DNA of 8,952 bases, from positions 1 through 8,952 of the forward strand of contig CAMLCW010000209.1 in assembly GCA_946478645.1 (NCBI GenBank), written 5' to 3'. The position numbers were made by a program, and so were the translations under genes. This document shows, in pieces, positions 5,490-8,952 of the stretch (the first letter of the stretch is position 1; each line of letters begins with the position of its first letter). The stretch is from an uncultured Variovorax sp. (GTDB taxonomy: Bacteria; Pseudomonadota; Gammaproteobacteria; Burkholderiales; Burkholderiaceae). Below the pieces are notes generated by a model. That model did not search any database. It saw only the letters and a list, made by a program, of their open reading frames with translations, and had not been told where the DNA came from.

Positions 5490-6595
5490 GGCGTGGTGGC
5501 GGGTTGTTGCGGTGGGTCGGAGGGCGGCGTTTCTGCAAGGCGGGCGCGCAGCGCATCGAAGGCGGCGCTCCATTCGGCGCGCCAGGCCCGGCGCTGCACG
5601 TCGTCGATCCAGGCACCGTCGAGCCCGTTGTGCATGAAGCTGCGCAGGTCGTCGAGGCCGAAGCCGAAGTCGCGCACCATCATGAGCCAGGCCTGCGTGG
5701 GCGTGACCTTGTGCAGCGTCGGATCGTCGGTGTTGGGGTGGATGCGCAAGCCCAGGCCGGGCATGCGGCGGATCGGATGGTCGAGCGCCCAGCGCGCCGG
5801 CGGCAGCGTGCGCAGGTAGTACGAGTTGGTCGGCACCACGGTGAAGAGGATGCCGCGCTCGGCGCACTCGCGTGCGAACGCGGGCTGGTCGACCACCGTG
5901 TAGCCATGGTCGATGCGGTCGACCTGCAGCAAGTCGAGCGCGGTGCGCACGTTGGTCCACGGCATGCCGAACTCGCCCGCATGCGCCGTGGTCTTGAGAC
6001 CCGCGCGCCGGGCTTCGGCGTAGGCGCGCGCGAAGAGCTCGGGCGGCCGGTCGACCTCGCGGTAGTCGATGCCGATGCCGACGACCTCGTCGCAGCGGTG
6101 GGCCTTGAGCCATTCGACCATTTCGACGGCCGCATCGGGGCTGGCCTCGCGGTCGATCGCCGCAATCAGCCGGCCCGTGATGCCGAACGCCTGCTGCGCG
6201 TCCCGGATCGCGCGCACGATCGCGTCCTGCGCCTGCGCGTAGGCGATGCCCGAGGCGTGCACGGTGCCGGTCGGGTTCCAGGAGAACTCGGCATGGCGCA
6301 CGTTGTGGGCCGCCGCGTCCTCCAGGTACTCGTGCGTGAGCTGGTAGAGGTCACCGGGGCTGCGCACCAGCTGCGCATCGAGCGCGCGCAGCACGCGCAG
6401 CACGCCCACGGGCTTTTCGCCGCGCGTGTAGAAACCCTCGATCTCCTCGCCGGCGAGCGGGGAGCCGGCACGCCGGTTGAGCTGCTTGAACGTCTCGTGG
6501 CGCACGGTGCCGAACAGGTGGCAGTGCAGCTCGACCTTTGGCATTGCGCGCAGCATGGCTTCGAGCGTGAGGGGCGGTGCGGCGGGTTCGTTCAT
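5486..6595 (-). CDS. Adenosine deaminase-family amidohydrolase
   Basis: This 369-residue cytoplasmic zinc amidohydrolase of the adenosine/AMP deaminase family hydrolyses an amino group from a purine-type substrate. The complete metal and catalytic set is visible. ELHCHL gives His24 and His26. TAHAGE gives zinc ligand His205 and catalytic Glu208. DRIDHG gives His230. NTDDP gives zinc ligand Asp290 and Asp291. Length fits the family (about 330-370). It is atypical at 255-260, where PTNSYY stands in place of the usual PTSN, and Cys25 lies between the first two His, so the natural substrate may not be adenosine. The last 15 residues are proline/threonine-rich. The start ATG at 6595-6593 faces the LysR gene across 86 bp. 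Its stop overlaps the start of the Bug protein gene (ATGA). Expression is probably controlled by the divergent LysR regulator. I am confident of the family but unsure of the substrate, so no symbol is given. Confidence 0.88.
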   Translation of the reverse strand: MNEPAAPPLTLEAMLRAMPKVELHCHLFGTVRHETFKQLNRRAGSPLAGEEIEGFYTRGEKPVGVLRVLRALDAQLVRSPGDLYQLTHEYLEDAAAHNVRHAEFSWNPTGTVHASGIAYAQAQDAIVRAIRDAQQAFGITGRLIAAIDREASPDAAVEMVEWLKAHRCDEVVGIGIDYREVDRPPELFARAYAEARRAGLKTTAHAGEFGMPWTNVRTALDLLQVDRIDHGYTVVDQPAFARECAERGILFTVVPTNSYYLRTLPPARWALDHPIRRMPGLGLRIHPNTDDPTLHKVTPTQAWLMMVRDFGFGLDDLRSFMHNGLDGAWIDDVQRRAWRAEWSAAFDALRARLAETPPSDPPQQPATTP

Positions 6596-6681
6596 GCGGC
6601 CAGTCTAGGCAGCACCGGGCGATAAGCAAAATTTTGAATTTCTATAATTTGATTCATCCGATCGATGGCTCAAGGAAACCC
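6596..6681. promoter_or_regulatory. Divergent promoter/operator region between the deaminase-like operon and the LysR gene
   Basis: This 86-bp gap contains the most AT-rich stretch nearby (about 6621-6656). A perfect -10, TATAAT, is at 6643-6648 on the plus strand, suited to the LysR gene. No -35 resembling TTGACA lies at 16-18 bp, which suggests activator or autoregulator dependence. Symmetric elements: the 10-bp palindrome CAAAATTTTG (6627-6636), the overlapping dyad AAATT-TTG-AATTT (6629-6641), and TGAAT (6635-6639) with ATTCA (6652-6656). These are candidates for LysR-regulator binding sites, but none is a definitive T-N11-A box. AAGGA (6672-6676) is the LysR-gene ribosome site. Confidence 0.55.
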
Positions 6682-7656
6682 ATGCCCGCCTCGCCGCTGC
6701 GCGCGCTCACGCTGCGACAGCTCCAGTTCTTCTCGGTGCTGGTGCAGGAAGGGCATTTCGGCCGTGCGGCGCGCCGGCTCGCCATCACGCAGCCCGCGTT
6801 GAGCAACGCGATCAAGCAGATGGAGAAGCTGCTCGGCGCCGAGCTGCTGACACGCTCCACGCACCGGCTCGAGCTCACGGCGGTCGGCGCCGAAGTGCTC
6901 GCGCGCACCGATTTCCTCGTCAACACGGTCGAGGTCGCGTTGCGCGACATCGAAAGCACGGTGCAGCGCGGCCGTGCCTTCGTCCGCGTGGGCGTGATCC
7001 CGTCGGCCAGCGCGCGCGTGACGACTGCGGTCGGCGGGTTTCTCGCGCAGGGCGGCCGGGCGCTCGAGATCGCATGGCGCGATGCGCCCTCGACCGCGCT
7101 GCTGGCCGAGGTGCGCGGCGGCCAGCTCGACATGGCGGTGGCCGCCATCACCGAGCCGCCCGGCGGGCTGGTCTGCGTCGACCTGTTCCGCGATCCACTG
7201 GTGCTGGTGGTGCGCCGCGACCATCCGCTGGCGTCCGCCGCGCGCACGGGCTGGGAAGCCATCGGCGACGAGCGGCTCGTGATGTTCGAAAGCGGCAGCA
7301 TGCCTGCGCTCGGCATCCCGGCGCGTGCGCAGTTCGCCCAGGGTGCGGAGCCCTACCGCGTGAGTTATTCCGAAACCCTCTACGCGCTCGTGCGCAGCGG
7401 CCAGGCGCTGGGCCTGATGCCGCAGCTCTACACCTCGTCGCTGCGCGATGATCCCGAACTGGCCGTGGTGCCGCTCACGCAGCCGCGCATCGAGCGCCGC
7501 GTGGTGCTGGCCTACCTGCCGGGCCCGATGCGCAACGTGGCGGCGCAGGAACTGATCGCCTGGCTGCGCGAACGGCTGCCGCGCGGCGGCGGGCCGGCAG
7601 CGGCGCGGGCGGGCAGCCGGAAGCACCCGCCGTCGCGGAACATCCCGCCGAAATGA
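6682..7656 (+). CDS. LysR-family transcriptional regulator
   Basis: This is a 324-residue LysR-type regulator. The N-terminal winged helix-turn-helix spans about residues 8-67: LTLRQLQFFSVLVQEGHFGRAARRLAITQPALSNAIKQMEKLLGAELLTR (outline), including the family signature A-x-x-L-x-x-x-Q-P-A-L-S-x-x-I-x-x-x-E. A linker helix follows, then a periplasmic-binding-protein-like effector domain (about 95-300). The start ATG 6682 has AAGGA five bases upstream; longer in-frame starts would read back through the promoter. It diverges from the deaminase-like/Bug operon, the standard arrangement for a LysR regulator that controls its neighbour and itself in response to a pathway metabolite. The last 25 or so residues (from about 300) are glycine-, proline- and arginine-rich and probably disordered. 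The radical SAM gene begins 68 bp downstream but has its own LexA-type operator, so it is unlikely to be a target. Confidence 0.93.
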   Translation: MPASPLRALTLRQLQFFSVLVQEGHFGRAARRLAITQPALSNAIKQMEKLLGAELLTRSTHRLELTAVGAEVLARTDFLVNTVEVALRDIESTVQRGRAFVRVGVIPSASARVTTAVGGFLAQGGRALEIAWRDAPSTALLAEVRGGQLDMAVAAITEPPGGLVCVDLFRDPLVLVVRRDHPLASAARTGWEAIGDERLVMFESGSMPALGIPARAQFAQGAEPYRVSYSETLYALVRSGQALGLMPQLYTSSLRDDPELAVVPLTQPRIERRVVLAYLPGPMRNVAAQELIAWLRERLPRGGGPAAARAGSRKHPPSRNIPPK

Positions 7657-7688
7657 AATTTCGCGCGATGGCGCAGGATCGGAAATAA

Positions 7689-7704
7689 CTGTATAAATAT
7701 ACAG
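7689..7704 (+). promoter_or_regulatory. LexA operator (SOS box)
   Basis: CTGT-N8-ACAG is present exactly, with an AT-only core (ATAAATAT). The dyad extends to 8-bp arms, ACTGTATA (7688-7695) and TATACAGT (7698-7705), around a central AA. It agrees with the E. coli-type 20-base consensus at 17 of 20 positions. It sits 20 bp before the ATG of the radical SAM gene and overlaps TATAAA/TATACA sequences that could be the -10, the expected place for a repressor site. Betaproteobacterial LexA recognises the same CTGT-N8-ACAG pattern (established knowledge). Confidence 0.88.
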
Positions 7705-7724
7705 TCATCACTCCGAGGATCGCC

Positions 7725-8819
7725 ATGCCAGCCGCTCTCATCCCGATCCACGCCATCAAGGGCCGCGGCGCGGCCACGCGCCTCGCGCACCGTTTCTCGC
7801 GCGACGAACGCAACGACTTCGACGACGGCTGGGGCACGCTCGCCGACGAGGCGGCCGAGTCCGAGGGCCTGGCACCGCTTGCGACCGAGGTGCGCTTCGA
7901 GGACGTGAAGTCGGTGCTCAACGAGAACGAGTCGCCCGACATCTCGTTCGACCGCTCACTCAACCCCTACCGCGGCTGCGAGCACGGCTGCATCTACTGC
8001 TTTGCGCGGCCGACGCACAGCTACCTCAACCTGTCGCCGGGGCTCGACTTCGAGACCCGGCTCATCGCCAAGCGCAACATCGCCGAGGTGCTGCGCAGCG
8101 AACTCGGCCGCAAGGGCTATCGGCCGAGCCACGTCGCGATCGGCACCGCGACCGACTGCTACCAGCCGATCGAGCGCGAACTGCGGCTCACGCGCGCGGT
8201 GATCGAGCTCTTGCGCGAGACGCGGCATCCGTTCGCGCTGGTCACCAAGTCGAGCGCGGTGGAGCGCGATCTCGACCTGATCGCGCCCATGGCCGCCGAG
8301 CGCCTGGCTGCGGTCTACATAACCGTGACCACGCTCGACGGCGATCTGGCCCGCAAGCTCGAGCCGCGCGCGGCCGCACCGCACCGGCGGCTGCGCACCA
8401 TCCGCACCTTGGCCGAAGCGGGCGTGCCGGTGGGCGTGAGCGTGGCGCCGCAGATCCCGTTCGTGAACGAGGACATGGAGCAGGTGCTCGAAGCCGCGTG
8501 GGAGGCCGGTGCGCGCAGCGCCTTCTACACCGTGATCCGGTTGCCGTGGGAGGTGGCCCCGCTCTTCAAGGAGTGGCTCGAACTGCACTACCCGCAGCGG
8601 GCGCAGCGCATCATGGCGCGCATCCACGAGATGCGCGGCGGCAAGGACTACGACGCCGACTTCGCCACGCGCATGAAGGGCAGCGGCCTCTGGGCCGACC
8701 TGATCCACCAGCGTTTCGAGAAGGCGACGCGCCGCATCGGCTTCAACCGGGAACGCATCGCGCTCGACCTGGGCGCGTTCCGGGCGCCGGGGCCTGTGGG
8801 ACAAGGCCTGCTGTTCTAG
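7725..8819 (+). CDS. PA0069-family radical SAM protein (spore photoproduct lyase-like), probably SOS-induced
   Basis: This 364-residue cytoplasmic protein contains a radical SAM core. YRGCEHGCIYC (82-92) gives the CxxxCxxC iron-sulfur ligands Cys85, Cys89 and Cys92. The following FARPTHSY, GTATDCYQPIE (140-150), LVTKSS (172-177) and KLEPRAAAPHRRL (211-223) segments match, from memory, the PA0069/Rv2578c group, related to spore photoproduct lyase SplB. The N-terminal 60 residues contain KGRGAATRLAHRF, a common opening for this group. The reaction is unknown. SplB relatives repair a thymine photoproduct, and the LexA box at 7689-7704 supports a DNA-damage role here, but this is inference. ATG 7725 is supported by GAGGA (7715-7719) five bases upstream. 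The gene appears monocistronic at its 5' side, and no hairpin-plus-T-tract follows its TAG. Length is normal and no key residue is missing. Confidence 0.92.
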   Translation: MPAALIPIHAIKGRGAATRLAHRFSRDERNDFDDGWGTLADEAAESEGLAPLATEVRFEDVKSVLNENESPDISFDRSLNPYRGCEHGCIYCFARPTHSYLNLSPGLDFETRLIAKRNIAEVLRSELGRKGYRPSHVAIGTATDCYQPIERELRLTRAVIELLRETRHPFALVTKSSAVERDLDLIAPMAAERLAAVYITVTTLDGDLARKLEPRAAAPHRRLRTIRTLAEAGVPVGVSVAPQIPFVNEDMEQVLEAAWEAGARSAFYTVIRLPWEVAPLFKEWLELHYPQRAQRIMARIHEMRGGKDYDADFATRMKGSGLWADLIHQRFEKATRRIGFNRERIALDLGAFRAPGPVGQGLLF

Positions 8820-8915
8820 GAGGTTTCTTGCGGGTCTGCATGGCCCAAATCCATGTAGATTCGAAAAGCAGGGGGCATGGGGCCTTCGCGAACCGACAAC
8901 AGGGAGCAGTTGCGC

Positions 8916-8952
8916 ATGAATGAAAAAGCCTGGCTGGTGGTGATGGGTGTCT
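8916..8952 (+). CDS. Start of an unidentified gene (3'-truncated by the window edge)
   Basis: Twelve codons are visible, MNEKAWLVVMGV, and the frame is open to the edge. GGGAG (8902-8906) is nine bases before the ATG, an acceptable ribosome site. The hydrophobic run AWLVVMGV directly after a short charged start suggests a membrane segment or signal sequence, but the family cannot be recognised. An alternative ATG at 8920 in another frame gives the tryptophan-rich MKKPGWWW and is less plausible. The 96 bp between the radical SAM gene and this start contain a weak TAGATT (8856-8861) but no clear promoter or terminator. Confidence 0.5.
   Translation, partial: MNEKAWLVVMGV

Noticed and set aside
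5423..6625. A 400-codon plus-strand open frame opposite the deaminase-like gene
   Set aside because: It is antisense to a gene with a complete set of zinc and catalytic motifs, and its own translation shows no domain.
7956..8804. A 282-codon minus-strand open frame opposite the radical SAM gene
   Set aside because: It is an antisense shadow. The plus strand carries the intact CxxxCxxC protein with a good ribosome site and an operator.

Overview
The window reads as a stretch of chromosome from a high-GC betaproteobacterium, most likely family Comamonadaceae (Variovorax-like). This is inferred, without any database search, from three things: the very GC-rich codon usage with long open shadow frames on the opposite strands, two TctC/Bug-type solute-binding proteins, and an intergenic hairpin cluster of a style I associate with that family. 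The first 29 bases are not genomic. They match the Illumina TruSeq read-2 adapter, so the left edge is a contaminated contig end and the first gene is cut there.

Left block (30-1644, + strand): the C-terminal half of an M20-family metallopeptidase/deacylase, followed by an exported TctC/Bug solute-binding protein. Middle block: a minus-strand pair, metY (PLP-dependent O-acetylhomoserine sulfhydrylase, 3784 to 2474) and an alpha/beta hydrolase (2468 to 1656) separated by 5 bp. A small two-CBS-domain protein (3932-4372, + strand) diverges from metY. A 133-bp convergent gap after the CBS gene holds several stacked hairpins and a rho-independent terminator.

Right block: a second hydrolase plus Bug couplet on the minus strand. 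It is an adenosine-deaminase-family amidohydrolase (6595 to 5486) overlapping by ATGA with a TctC/Bug protein (5489 to 4506). A LysR-type regulator (6682-7656, + strand) diverges from it across an AT-rich 86-bp gap with a perfect TATAAT and short palindromes, the classical layout for a LysR regulator controlling its neighbour operon.

Last block: a radical SAM protein of the PA0069/spore-photoproduct-lyase-like group (7725-8819). A near-perfect LexA operator (CTGT-N8-ACAG, 7689-7704) lies 20 bp before its start codon. This is the most interesting regulatory signal in the window, because it places a poorly characterised radical SAM enzyme under probable SOS control. The first 12 codons of another gene begin at 8916 and run off the right edge. 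I saw no tRNA, rRNA, CRISPR array, insertion sequence or attachment site.
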